A stretch of DNA of 64,000 bases from Lepidodermella squamata (GCA_047495785.1 JBLDXI010000003.1:1922001-1986000), one strand, 5' to 3'; positions 24,628 through 36,167 are shown, counted from the first letter of the stretch. The notes: a model not told the origin generated them from the sequence alone. Numbers and translations are program-made.

Positions 24628-25384
24628 ATGCGCTACTTTGCTATTTTCATTGCGTCATGTCTTGTTGACGCGGCGTTCGCTTGCCCCGCCACAACCACGA
24701 CAACTTCCACAAACTGTGCGACGGGTGTTTGCACATCGGGCCAATCGTGCCGAACCATCAATCTTTGCGATACCAGTGGCCAGGCTTGTGCTGACGTGAG
24801 TTATTCTTTTGGAGTCATCTGAGGTGACAATATCCTATCCTTTTCTTTGCATCAGAGCTACATGTCGTGCCGTGTTGCTACTGTCGGCGGAACCTCCGTC
24901 GGTTTGGTCGAGTCTAACGGCATCAGGTATTGCTCGTATACCAAAACATGCGCTCTGGGCGGCAGTACTGTGTCGCAGACCTATGCCAGCTTCGATGCCT
25001 GCTGCACTGGAATCAGTGCTACTATTTATGACGCTTTCACGGTCAACGGGCAGAAAATTCAGGCCTGCCTCAGTCCCACAACAACCGATGCGACACCCTA
25101 CAAGGTCTGCGCTGGTGCTTACTGCTTGCGTTTTCCTTCGTCTTGCGAAACGGCCCCCGTCACACTCGACGCGACAGCGGTGAGATTTGATTCATGAGCC
25201 TTTATTGTTTTTAATCATTCTGGAATCATGCTAGGCTGACACGCTGCCGACTGGCGTTTACCAGTACGCCAATTTCGCCACCTGCTGTGCACGCTTAGCC
25301 AAGGCCGCGGAAACAACTTTGACAGCTTCGGCTACAACTGCGACGACTGGCGGTTTCACGGTCGACAAATGCACCAAGACTTAA
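24628..25384 (+). CDS. Secreted cysteine-rich protein A, copy 2
   Basis: Exons 24628-24795, 24856-25179 and 25235-25384 encode 213 aa identical to copy 1: signal peptide MRYFAIFIASCLVDAAFA, motif NCATGVC, body with paired cysteines, C-terminus VDKCTKT. A poly(A) signal AATAAA lies about 110 bp downstream, near 25491. Exon 2 is also nearly identical to the copy 3 exon 2, although exon 1 and the flanks of copy 3 are clearly diverged. The family is unknown. Confidence 0.75.
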
Positions 25385-26384
25385 ATTTGCGAAATCTAGA
25401 GGCCAGCTGTTTTCGATTTTGGACTATTTTCCAACCATCCGTAACTTCAATATCGTCGCTTCTCACAGCCATGTATTGTGGTTACGAATGAATAAATTTC
25501 CCGCTTATCGGGAGACACGATGCATTTATAGTTTGTGGCAATGTGTTACTGCACCTGAGGCAAACAGCGATGGTCAGCATTAATACTTACGAAAATAAAG
25601 CATCGGAATTGTATGCCTCAGGTTCGGTTTCCTCTTCGCCAACGGTATCGCAATATTTGCATAAATGTAGCAACAATAAAATTGAGGTTAGCAGTTGTTT
25701 TACAAATTACAAGACTGAGTATAATATTCTGAGTGCATTTCTTTATTCCAGTATTTTTTGAAGATCGAACTGGAATCGAAATTCAATTGCTGCCTTATTA
25801 GTGTCGTTTATAAAATTGGCTTGATTTCCATGTTTGATTTTTTTCAGGAGACAGGCGTACGCGTTCGAGTAAGCGTTATGAGTATTTTTTGTAATCTCAT
25901 CTGTGAATGAGAAACGGAATACGGAGTATGAGTAATTTTCAGAGCTATTAGAGAAGGCAAGAATTCCTAACGACGCCGATCTTGGAAACTCGCTGAAACT
26001 TGGAGCTCAGGTTTAATTGCAATTTTCAGGAATAATTTCGACTTGAAGTCTTATTCGTATTTTTTGAGGAAAATGACACGAATGCCTGGATGCAAGAATC
26101 AGGAAGCTGTCCAATTGCACCACTTGACCAGAAAAACAAAAAAACCACAGGCCCGAAAAAACAGGAAAATTGATCTGACAGGCCACAAATCTGGCACAAA
26201 TGGTGACGAAAAGTTAACAGTTGAATTGTGTTTGGAATTTTAAATGATTAAAAGGATTAAAAAATTGAGGGCTGACTCAGAGGGACAACATTTGGCGACT
26301 GTCTCGGGACAATGATCGAAGCTGCGAAGTTCAAAGTCAGTTGAAAAGCGTGAATGTTTTCATTTCTCAATACTTGAAGTCATT

Positions 26385-26630
26385 TGACCCGGCACTCATC
26401 CAGCACACTGGACCAACTCTGCCGCTTCATCATCAGCGAAAACTAGAATTTGCTGGATGCTTGCTGGATCTGTGCTGGACGAATAGCTTTTGTCAGCGAA
26501 AGGTGCTGGACACATATCACAGACTAGTGCTGGATGAAGCTGTCGCCGTCCAGCACACTTTGTCCAGCACCATCCAGCTCTATCCAGCACAATCCAGCAC
26601 TAGCCAGCACCAGTGCTGGAAGATATAGAA
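26385..26630. repeat. GTGCTGGA / TCCAGCAC fold-back minisatellite, copy 1
   Basis: The left half is rich in GTGCTGGA and TGCTGGAT; the right half repeats TCCAGCAC every 9-12 bp (GTCCAGCAC, ATCCAGCAC, AGCCAGCAC), ending CCAGTGCTGGAAG. The polarity switch in the middle means the whole block can fold on itself. It is non-coding. Confidence 0.65.
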
Positions 26631-27606
26631 TATTTGGCATAATCTGGGGTACTAAACAGCGATCGTAAACAGCCCCGCTCATAAGAAAGTGCCTGTAACC
26701 AGGCGCCTTTTATCGAGAGATTACTGTATTCGAGATAAATCAAAAATGCATTTGTTGCCATCTTTCATACCATACGGAATTGCAACGCTAAGACCTAATA
26801 TAATCGGTTTATTTGGTTCGAACTAGTTGAAAAGAGCGAATCCTTGCCTCGAAAATGCTGATGGGTCACATCAAGATAGCCAGCCAGCCGTTTTCACACA
26901 GAATACAGTGTGTCAACATCGCGGTGTTTGGAAGATTATGACAACAAAACAAGCCACCAGCATGCTGCAAAATGGAATCAAAATCGCGGTGGCAATGAAT
27001 CCTCGATTTCGATGTCGAAGGTTCGCCGAGGAATCAGTCAGTGAAGCCTCAAATCCTGCTCTGGCTTGATGATGACTTTCTGTTGCTGCGTGAAAACCGC
27101 GAATCTGGATCGATTTCGCTCTGAAAGAAAAGCCTGATCTGCACCACGGTGGCTGCAAGCAAGAGTTTTGGACGACCTCGTTCTTCGCCTAATTTTGACA
27201 ATTTTTATAGCTCGTCAATTTGCTTTTAAAAAGGGTTATTTGCTATTCTGGTGACAGTCCTAAGGATTTGCTAAGAAAATGCGTTTCCTGTGGCTTTCGA
27301 GCGAATTCCGAGCGAAATGCTGCCCGGCAGTTTCAAGGCATGGAGAAATTCTTTGTAGCCATAGAGAAAAGTGAAAACGCCTTTTATATATTTTTATATC
27401 TATTGATGAAACCGTCTCATGTTGTTGCCGTGATTTTTTTCATGCATGCTTTCGTCCTATTTGTTTTCTACCTGTCCAAAAACACGCCTCCTTGTTGTAT
27501 AGTTTTGCAATTCACCTAATCACTACTTTCTTTTTACAGCTGAGCTTTCCAACACACTATGGATGAATCGCTCATAAATAAATAAATAAATAGAGAAATC
27601 CAATTT

Positions 27607-27985
27607 CCCTATGGCAAAGGTTCCCAAATCAAGGTCGGCGACCCAATTTTAGGTCGCAGACGGTTTTTAAAACGGTCGCACGTAAGTCCGAGGGTCGCCT
27701 GAGTCGCGCGCTAAACAGGACAAAACGTAAATTAGATCGGTTTTACAGGCTTTTTCTAGTCTTAAAGTCTTGTGGATGTCGCTCATTGATAAATTTCGAC
27801 CATATGTTGATTTATTTAATTTCGTTCAATATTTTGACAAGTAGCCAGTAGCTTCAAATACACAACTTTGACTTCTGTAGCGTAAACATGAAAAGACAAT
27901 GTCAAAATTGAATTATTTTTCAGTTGGGCCAGAAAGCCTTTTTCAGGATCGTTCGACCTCTACTATAGACTATATAGCCCTATGG
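27607..27985. mobile_element. Possible non-autonomous hAT-like insertion
   Basis: The 8-bp direct repeat CCCTATGG (27607-27614 and 27978-27985) brackets about 363 bp. The left inner end, CAAAGGTTCCCAAAT, resembles the common hAT terminus. The matching right terminus is not recognisable, so one end may have decayed or the duplication may be chance. There is no coding capacity. Confidence 0.35.
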
Positions 27986-28089
27986 CAAAATCTTACCATC
28001 CATGTTAATTATGGATTGTTTATTATAGATTAAGAAATTAAGAAATTCGCATATATTGGCGTGTATTAGTTATGCATACTGATATCACG

Positions 28090-28930
28090 TCTTTGCAGTG
28101 TGTCGGAATTCAGTCGTGTATACCATGTACGGACCATGTAAAGAAGCTGTGCGTCTGGTTCAATATTATTTCGTCTTTACCCTGTACGGGAGAAGCTCTG
28201 CATGTCTGGTTCGGTATTCGTACGTCTGTACCCGGTAGAGACGAAGCTATAACTCTAGTTGGTTTCTTAGTCGTCTGTACCCTATATTGTCCAAGCTCTG
28301 CGTCTGATTCGTTCTTCAGACGATTAGGAAATGTATAGACGAACGCAAATTGATGTCCGCACAAGGAAAAAATTACTCGTAATCAATAGTCACATCGCAC
28401 AACGCCATACTGTCCAAACCGGGTACATACCACTGGATAGTGAAACAGACGCACAGCTTTGTCCGTACTGAGTACAAAGTAGGCAGTACCCGTGATACCT
28501 GCTACAGACCTGTCTAAGACGGACTTCTTATGAACTGAGTACATTCTTTAGTTGCGGCAGACGCGAAGGGGCGAAGGTGACAGATGCAAGCTTTTGTCTG
28601 CACGAAATTATTTATGATGGCTTTCCATTCCTGTATTCCTAAGGACCATGCGATTATATTTATTGACTGATTGAATCTCCAATCAGACTTATCATCGAAA
28701 TCCTATTCTGATCTGATGGCTGATGGGTTGGCTACGCCACACAAATTTCCTGGCTCTCTTTTTCAACCGACGATTTGTGTTTGGTTCGCTTCTCCGTCGT
28801 CTGTACCCAGGAAAAGCCGAGCTGTGCCTCTGATTCTCATACGTCTGTAACCGGTACGGGATAAGAAATATGTATTCAGTCATCAGCACCTGGTACGGAC
28901 GAAGCTCTGCGTCTGGTTCCAATTCATTCG
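28090..28930. repeat. Palindromic minisatellite block 4
   Basis: Degenerate units such as CGTCTGTACCCGGTAGAGAC near 28220 and CGTCTGTAACCGGTACGGGA near 28842, with linkers like GAAGCTCTGCGTCTGGTTC. Orientation changes within the block (TTTGTCCGTACTGAGTACAA near 28456). No gene is supported. Further loose copies occur at 29130-29490. Confidence 0.55.
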
Positions 28931-29506
28931 TCTGTGTCCAGTAGCACTTATCTTGTTATAGCGACCATTTTGAACTATTATATCTAAATGTTTATTTTTC
29001 TGTACGCAGTACACCGGAACCGTTCGTCTAATGCAGTATTCTCATTGCTTAAAAAAATAAGCATTGAGATTTAGTAAATACCTAGTTAAAACTAACATAT
29101 TTAATAGTTTAAAGTGGTCGCTATATCTAGATAATGTACCAGTTACAGGCTAGTAAGAATCCGGAACAGACGACTGAGAAGCGAACCAGACACAAATCGT
29201 CGATTGAGAAAGAGAGCCAGATAACCTGTGTGACGTCGCCAATCCACCAGCTAGCAGATCTGCTGCATTCAGAATCGATTATAGCCGCGCAAATGATAAG
29301 TCCGATTAAAGATTCGGATTCTGCGGATCTGATTGCCATGAGAGCATGCCACCAATCAATATCGAGGGGTACTTTTACTAGGAATACAGGGATAAGAAAA
29401 AATATCGTGCAGACAAAGCTTTGCGTCTGTCTCCTTCGCTCCTTCGCGTCTGCAGCAACTATAGAATGTACTCAGCACAGACGAAGTTTCGCGGCTATTC
29501 CGTCTT

Positions 29507-29727
29507 CATCATATATCATTCGATTGCTGTAATTAAGGGCTATCGATTGGTGCCAAATCGAAGTCCACGCGGCACATTCAGGGACAAATTTTGGCCAAAA
29601 AACGCGAATTGTTCGCATTTTTTTAACTTTGAAGGCAAACATCATATTCCCAAGTGTTGCGCTAGGACTTCGATTTGGCACCAATCAATAGCCCTTGATT
29701 ACAGCAATCGAATGATATAAGATGATT
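29507..29727. mobile_element. Fold-back (MITE-like) element, about 220 bp with ~60-bp arms
   Basis: The left arm (29507-29573) and right arm (29665-29727) are inverted copies with few mismatches, sharing for example TTGGTGCCAAATCGAAGTCC and TATCATTCGATTGCTGTAAT. The loop is about 90 bp. There is no coding content; it is probably a non-autonomous transposon. Confidence 0.65.
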
Positions 29728-30424
29728 GATGGTGACCCTCACGGTTTGGCCATTGCTTCGGTTAAATGCAATGCTCATACCCTAAAGGCTTAAATACCTT
29801 ATTGGCGTACAACAAATATAAGGCATCACCGAATTATGAGGCACGTGCCCTCAAATGCGAACACGTGTGCAATCCACTCAGCAGGTAATCTCTTGGGTAA
29901 ACAGTCGCCGGAATGGACCGCAAGCACCATAGACATAAATTATGTCTATGGCAAGCACCTAGGGGTCGCGGGGCGTAAAAGATTACGTGGAAAACGCTCT
30001 GCACGAGTGGCTTCTGGCTGAGAGGGGATGGAGCCGACGCGTCTCGCGATGAAATTGATGGCTAACTAACCTATGAGAAGAGTTCGTTTTTGCGAATCTG
30101 TGAAATATAAGGCAGACCCGAAATTTAAGGCAGGACTTGAACGCCCGTCCCGTTTACGACCCCCCTTTTCAAGGCCTTTGAAAAAATAAAGCCTACTCGC
30201 AATAGCTACCTAAATTTTAATTCAAACTTTGAAAATCGCATTTAAAAATAATAGCGCCTAAATGTTTCAAATTCTATTTCTGAGGTGTTTGATAGGCATG
30301 TTTGATAGAAAATGGCGAAACATAGCCGAGTGAGAGAAGTTCGACGAAAGTTGCCAAAGTAGCTGTCGCTTTGTCGATTTCCTAGCATTCATGATTTGAA
30401 GAAAACTAACATTCCAATTGTATC

Positions 30425-30560
30425 CAGCACGAATTTCAGCTCCTAACCAGCACTAATTTTCCGCACTATCCAGCACGCGTGCGATTTATCCAGCACCATT
30501 ATCCAGCACAAGCCCCTAGCCATGACCGGCACGCATCCAGCACTGAATCCAGCACTAAAA
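30425..30560. repeat. TCCAGCAC minisatellite, copy 2
   Basis: Multiple TCCAGCAC / AACCAGCAC motifs at short intervals, ending with AGCACCAGTGCTGGACAG. Same family as the blocks at 26385 and 31030; here mainly the right half is present. Confidence 0.55.
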
Positions 30561-31029
30561 GCACCAGTGCTGGACAGTGCAGGAAAAGCGAATAATTGAA
30601 ATGCATAATTGAAAGCGAAAAACGAGGCGGCGGTTCCGTGACCCGAACTCGGCACCCATCCAGCTCATGTTGCGGCAAACCCTCAACACCACCGGATTCA
30701 CTGTATCAAATGTGACGGTTTTTGAATATAGGCCAAATTTCCGAAGTCGATATCGACACGATCGGCGGCGAATTTGGGCAGCGGCCGCTGATTGTTTGTA
30801 CAGAACTTTGAGGGCTATCCGCCGATATGAGATTAATTGACCGGCGATACTTGTTTCCCGCTGAAATTGCGTGCAAAGTGAGTTAAATTGGCGTCCAAAC
30901 GACTTTCGTATTTTTTTGTGTCACAACTGATTCTCAGAAATGTTGACTCTGTCTGCTTTGAACTATCGTCCAGCACGCGCTGACGTCTTTGTCAATTTTT
31001 GTTAGCTGTTTGAGCCCATTTTCAGGACC

Positions 31030-31195
31030 ATGCTGGATGAATGAGGTGTGTCACACGACTTCGTGCTGGATGACTTTAGAGTCGGTGCTGGATAGCAAAT
31101 CGCGTGTCCAGCACACTTTTTTCAGGCACTTTCCAGCACAACCCAGCTTTGTCCAGTACACGTCCAGCACCAACCAGCTTTGTGCTGGGTAAAAT
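31030..31195. repeat. GTGCTGGA / TCCAGCAC fold-back minisatellite, copy 3
   Basis: The left half has CATGCTGGATGA, CGTGCTGGATGA and GGTGCTGGATAG; the right half has GTCCAGCAC, TTCCAGCAC and CGTCCAGCAC. The inverted layout is the same as at 26385-26630. Confidence 0.6.
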
Positions 31196-31971
31196 TGAAG
31201 ATTTTTAAAATTTCAATGATTTGCATAAAAATGGCTGGAAACTCGCAATCGAACGATGAAGTTCTCGATTTTGATGAACAGCTGTTGAATTTAGTTCAAA
31301 AATTATCAATTTATGCTTATTTTTACTCAATTTATACACTTGAAAACTTGCTTTGAAACAATAAAGTCGCATGCTCGCAATTGTAACACGTCCCGTTTAC
31401 AACCTTCCTTTTTCGAAGCTTTGAAATTACAATGCCCCCTTAAGCTATTACGGAAAATACGGTATACGGTAAGTGTTTGTTTTCTTGTACGCATTAGACG
31501 AACAGCTCCGACGTATTGCGTGCAAAAAACGAACGTTGAGATTTATGGTAGTTCGTATTGTTCGCTCGAAGAAATGGTCGCTATAACTAGATCAGCTATA
31601 ACTTGTTCAAAGAGAACATGGACATTCACATTGAACAGTTTTGTTGTACGCTTGTTCACTAATCGCATCCGGATTCGAAACAGAACGACGCCGATCATTG
31701 AATTTATTCTCCAAATTTGATCAAAATCCGGGCGGATGTTGAAACACCTGAATTTGGGGATTTTAAAGACAAGCAGTACTACAGCAATTTGACAAACAGG
31801 TTGCATCCGCAGAATGAATTAACCCTAGCCCTTATTTATTAAATATCGATGAAGCCACTCCTATAACAAATTCTTTTGCTTAAGTGATGAATGTTTAATT
31901 GTAATGCCAATATTTTCCATATTAAATCAACATTGGCATTACATGATGCCACACAATCCAAGTGTCCTCTT

Positions 31972-32765
31972 TTACGCTCCTCGGGTGCATTTTTCAACTG
32001 TGAATGCTCCGGTTGTTGCCGTGGTGGGGGAAGTGGCGAAAACGACGCCAGCGGTTCCGGCAATAAGGTTGGCGCAACACTTGGCGTAGCTGGCGGCCGT
32101 GTATGTTGCCGCAACAAGGAAATCAGCCTGTGAAGGAGAAAATATTACCATCAGGAGCCGGTCTTATCAGACGTTCAATGAAAACAAACGCTAGTGGCTG
32201 ATATCGCAATGCTGTTTGTCTCACAGCTGCTTGGGAATCGCAAGCAATAGGCAACGCCAGCAGCACCGCATGCCTTGAAAGGCGCAGCATCGGTACCGAC
32301 GACACTGCAGTACGACACGGTAGCTGAGCTGACCGTAATGCTGTCGTATGTCGTGGTCGAGGTTGTTCCGCCGAGAGCAGTGCAGCAAAGATCAAACGAA
32401 GCGGCTGTAACTGGCGTCGGAGACGTGATCTGGGTGCCACCTAGGGAGCACGCTCCCGTCCTAGTGCAGTACTTGAGGGTAACAGCGATAGGACCGCTGC
32501 CTATCGTTTGAACAGAGCACCCGAGGTATGCTGTCTAAGATAATGAATCATAGGTATATTTCAAAAATATTCCATGCTTATGACTCACGATCGGCGTCTG
32601 ACAAGTCTGTGTCCCCAAGGCACATGTGCTTGGCGCATAGCAGGCCGTGTTCGCCGCACAAACTCCCGTGGCGCAACTCGTGCTGCTAGATGCTGTTGTC
32701 GACGATGGGCAGGCGATAGCAGAGCCGGCGAGGCAAACCAACGCCACAAAAACAATTACGACCAT
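31972..32765 (-). CDS. Secreted cysteine-rich protein B, copy 3
   Basis: Exons 32765-32589, 32534-32190 and 32127-31972 encode 225 aa, nearly identical to copies 1 and 2. The signal peptide reads MVVIVFVALVCLAGSAIA (one Ala to Val change). All cysteines are retained. It lies at a constant offset of 8,397 from copy 2, so this part is a recent direct duplication. The family is not recognised. Confidence 0.75.
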
Positions 32766-32886
32766 TTTGAATGAAAGCTTAAAAAATTCAAGGCGAAATG
32801 CAAGCTGATCAATGTTACTGCAAATTAGCCGACTTGTATACCGCCGGAGTGGAGTGTCTATCGTCGAAGTGATCGCGGACGTACAT

Positions 32887-33124
32887 TGTATGTAGTGTTT
32901 TGCTTAGTGAACTCAATGAGGAATACAGCCGTGTTTTTTTCTTCCCATGCTATGTGGTGCGGTCGTGAGGTCGATAATTTTTTGCTGACTAGTCGATAGG
33001 CGTGACAGAAACAAATTTGCAAAAACTACTACCACAACAAACACCATCTTGCCATCAGCTCATGATCGATGCGGTAAATAAAAAGGACTTCGACAATTCA
33101 ACAAATACCGCCGACAACGTACAT
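32887..33124 (-). pseudogene. 238-bp insertion in the B3/A3 promoter containing a B-like signal-peptide remnant
   Basis: Relative to copies 1 and 2, the spacer between B3 and A3 carries an extra 238 bp bounded by ACGTACAT at 32879-32886 and 33117-33124. On the minus strand it holds an ATG at 33047 starting MVFVVVVVFANLFLS, a hydrophobic leader like that of gene B, but no SCATGVC body follows. The simplest reading is the truncated 5' end of another, diverged B-type gene, left when two A/B loci recombined at the shared ACGTACAT. The alternative is a transposon with an 8-bp target duplication; clear inverted ends are lacking. Confidence 0.4.
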
Positions 33125-33262
33125 GCGGAGTCTCGGACGACACTTTTACCGTGTTTCTTTCACTTGCAGACATGACCGAAGGAGGTTATAAGTTTGGTTA
33201 ACGATCGATGAACTATTCAACTACTAGCAATTTCTCGTTTTGAGCCTCAACAGGACTTAAGT

Positions 33263-34016
33263 ATGCGCTGCTTTGCTATTTTGATTGCGTCATGCCTTAT
33301 TGACGTGGCTTTCGCCTGCCCCGCCTCAACCACGACTACTTCGACGAACTGTGCGACGGGTGTTTGCACATCGGGCCAATCGTGTAGATCCATAAATCTG
33401 TGTGATACAAGTGGCCAGGCTTGCGCAGATGTGAGTCATCCTATTCGGGCCATCAGTAATTGTTATTATCATTTTTATACATCAGAGCTACATGTCGTGC
33501 CGTGTTGCTACTGTCGGCGGAACCTCCGTCGGTTTGGTCGAGTCTAACGGCATCAGGTATTGCTCGTATACCAAAACATGCGCTCTGGGCGGCAGTACTG
33601 TGTCGCAGACCTATGCCAGCTTCGATGCCTGCTGCACTGGAATCAGTGCTACTATTTATGACGCTTTCACGGTCAACGGGCAGAAAATTCAGGCCTGCCT
33701 CAGTCCCACAACAACCGATGCGACACCCTACAAGGTCTGCGCTGGTGCTTACTGCTTGCGTTTTCCTTCGTCTTGCGAAACGGCTCCCATCACACTCAGC
33801 TCGACAGCGGTGAGATTTGATTCATGAGCCTTTATTGTTTTTAATCATTCTGGAATCATGCTATAGGCTGACACGCTACCGACTGGCGTTTACCAGTACG
33901 CCAATTTCGCTACCTGCTGTGCACGCTTAGCTAAGGCCGCGGAAACAACTTTGACAGCTTCGGCTACAACTGCGACGACTGGTGGTTTCACGGTCGACAA
34001 ATGTCTCCTTACTTAA
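33263..34016 (+). CDS. Secreted cysteine-rich protein A, copy 3
   Basis: Exons 33263-33430, 33486-33809 and 33867-34016 close to 213 aa. The leader is MRCFAILIASCLIDVAFA, differing at several positions from copies 1 and 2, and the C-terminus is VDKCLLT instead of VDKCTKT. Exon 2 is practically identical in DNA to the other copies, except at its last few codons. Its 5' flank (33125-33262) is homologous to the other copies but diverged. A and B motif layout as in copy 1; function unknown. Confidence 0.75.
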
Positions 34017-35229
34017 ATTGACGCAATGCGAAATCGAGTGGCCAGCTTGCTTTCGACATTGATATATTTTCCATTCATCTGTAACTTCAATATCGTCGCT
34101 GATCACAGCCATGTACATATTGTAGTTACGGAAGAGTATGAATCAATTTCCCGCTTATCGGGGATCCTTATTTTGATGATCGCATTCATCGAGTATATAT
34201 TGTAAATTGTGGGATAAGAAAAATAAAACTGAGGTTAGATAAATTCCAGTAGCTGCGACTGACTGCAGAATATTGCCTTCCATTTAGCTGATTAGTTTGC
34301 GGTAATTGGGAAAGTGTCATTTTCCCAATAATAAATAAAAGAAATATACGGACGAAGGTTTGACGTTCTACCACTGCTGGCAAGTTTGTAAAGTTGGAGC
34401 ACGCCTGGAACTAGGACATCAAAAATTGCGACACAGTCCGGTAATTCGAGCAACCAGCTGTGTTTTGGAGGTTTTTAGGAGACGCAGAAGTATTTGCACG
34501 CATGAATTGGCAATTGATCATTTTGCGATCCCTTTCGTCTTTTCAATGCAATTGACGTGCGAAAACAGGGCTGTACTTGAGTCAGATTTATCTCTAATCG
34601 ACTGCCAGTCAATTTCGACAGAGAAAAGGCATAGAGGTCCAACCTCCAGCTCGACTCGAACCTCTCAAGTCATCAGTCTTAAGAGCTAAGCTGTATCATT
34701 TGTCCGTACCAGGTGCGTGGGAACATTCTCGTCTGATTCACTTTATACTCGCCATAATCTATCATCCACGGATGATGCTGTTATTTCTCGCAAAATCTCG
34801 CTACTCATAGAATCGTATTTTCATCCCTCAAAACCACCTGATTGGTATCGGTATTGCCAATTTTGGAAAAATTAGGGGGAGTTCATCACTTCAATAGTTT
34901 TTAAATCATCACTTCATCATACTAGTTCGATATTAACGAGGAAAGAAAATTAAAAGCAAAACTTCAGGAAAAATAAAAGGATTGTCATGGGGAAAAAGTT
35001 ATGCGAGCGGTTCAAGCATGTATATTCCAACTAGGTAGTATTAGTAGTTGTAGACAAATAAAAGGTCCAGTTTAATTGTTTATCAAGCATTGACTTTTTC
35101 GATATTTTTGATTCAAACGCTCATTCTGTCCATTTTTGTTTTGTTTTCACTCCATTTTTGCTGGTGGATCTTTTTTCGCTTGATAAGTCGCACAATGCAT
35201 TGTGTGACCACTTAAAAGTCCAATCCAAT

Positions 35230-35500
35230 GCGCACGCTGATTGGTCAATCGATCGTTGCTATGACTCCCGGATGAAACGTTCTGTCGTGAGATAAGATTT
35301 TTTGCAACAAGTGCTTTTTGCCGCAGCAATTTACCACAATTAATATGGAGTTTACGCTCGTGGTCAATGGAAACCGGGCAGAGGGTGTGGCAAGGTCATT
35401 TTTTTCATAAATATAAAATAATTTATTAGTGGATCGCACGACCAAATTGTTTCATTCCGGAGTCATTAGCAACGATAAATTGATCAATCAGCGTGCGTGC
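35230..35500. mobile_element. Fold-back element with ~65-bp inverted arms
   Basis: The left arm (35230-35290) and right arm (35433-35500) match in inverted orientation through phrases such as CGCACGCTGATTGGTCAATC / GATTGATCAATTTATCGTTG and ACTCCCGGATGAAAC / ACTCCGGAATGAAAC. There is no coding content; probably MITE-like. Confidence 0.55.
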
Positions 35501-35539
35501 CAAGGTTCAACTTACCAGTGGTTCCACAATGATCGTCCC

Positions 35540-35890
35540 TCCTCATACAGCCTCATACCCTGTTACAGCCAAAACCTCTGGCCGTCACCTGATACTATTA
35601 GTGCCTGTACCCGGTCGCTTTACATCGCCTTACAACTTACAACGTCTGTATCTGGTACAGCCATAACTAGTGTCCAACACGCTTTCTAATGTCTGTACTT
35701 GTTGCAGAAGAAACCAGTGCCTGCTACCTGATTCCAGCGTCTGTACCCGGTACAGCGTGAAACCTTTGTCCTCAAGGATCCTCTAGCGTCCATACCTGGT
35801 ACAGCCAAACCTGTGTCTGTTTACTTTTTATAGCATCTGTACCCATTCCATTCTAAGCTTTTCGACCGTATGTACCCGTTTGTAAGACAT
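35540..35890. repeat. Palindromic minisatellite block 5 (right-half variant)
   Basis: Units such as CGTCTGTACCCGGTACAGCG, CGTCCATACCTGGTACAGCC and GTCTGTATCTGGTACAGCC at about 45-60 bp spacing, with linkers ending in AAACCTGTGTC. The same variant (..GGTACAGCC) recurs at 45970-46440 on the other side of the transposon. Confidence 0.5.
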
Positions 35891-36167
35891 TTCAAAGAAA
35901 GTGGAGATTTAAGCATCAAAACAATTTCATGGTTTTCTCATGGTTTACCGGTGAATCCAAACTAATTCCAAGCCAGCTGATGATTCTATCAACATCGGGC
36001 CGAAGTTCGATAAAATCGTCGAAGCTTCACCGTTCAGCTTCGCCCCGTCAGCAAAGAGTTTTGTGATGTGTTGATCAGTGTATTAACGTCATTTTGAGGA
36101 GGCCTTGAGGAGGACACTATAGAAGTTACGTTCGACCGGGACAACGTGCTGCTATTCACGGCTACTC

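Larger units (their letters stand above)
23425..25700. repeat. Inverted-repeat arm 2 (mate at 14740-17010); also direct repeat of 31705-34170
   Basis: Reverse-complement copy of arm 1, carrying gene pair B2 (minus) and A2 (plus). The sum-40,415 collinearity covers about 2.0 kb. The same block recurs in direct orientation around 31705-34170, with an offset of 8,397 over gene B and a larger offset over gene A because of a 238-bp insertion between the two genes in copy 3. Confidence 0.85.
25701..31704. other. Gene-poor, repeat-rich stretch between copies 2 and 3
   Basis: I find no supportable gene. Recognisable content: CCAGCAC fold-back repeats at 26385-26630, 30425-30560 and 31030-31195; an AAAT microsatellite near 27570-27590; a hAT-like insertion at 27607-27985; palindromic minisatellite at 28090-28930 and 29130-29490; a fold-back element at 29507-29727; a 24-bp palindrome at about 29929-29952 (CATAGACATAA and its complement); and diverged MITE pieces with TAAGGC phrases near 29770-30130. 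Short frames in this stretch have no coherent domains. Confidence 0.5.
34017..36167. other. Non-coding stretch left of the transposon
   Basis: The first ~300 bp is the diverged 3' flank of gene A3, comparable to 25385-25600. No gene is supported after that. A fold-back element lies at 35230-35500 and diverged palindromic minisatellite units (GTCTGTACCCGGTACAGC and relatives) lie at about 35540-35890. Confidence 0.5.

Noticed and set aside
24809-25183. 124-aa frame MESSEVTISYPF.. (and its mirror 15232-15606, and 33460-33813)
   Set aside because: Overlaps exon 2 of gene A in another phase; it has no conserved leader or motif, while the A frame keeps cysteine spacing and clean splice sites in all copies.
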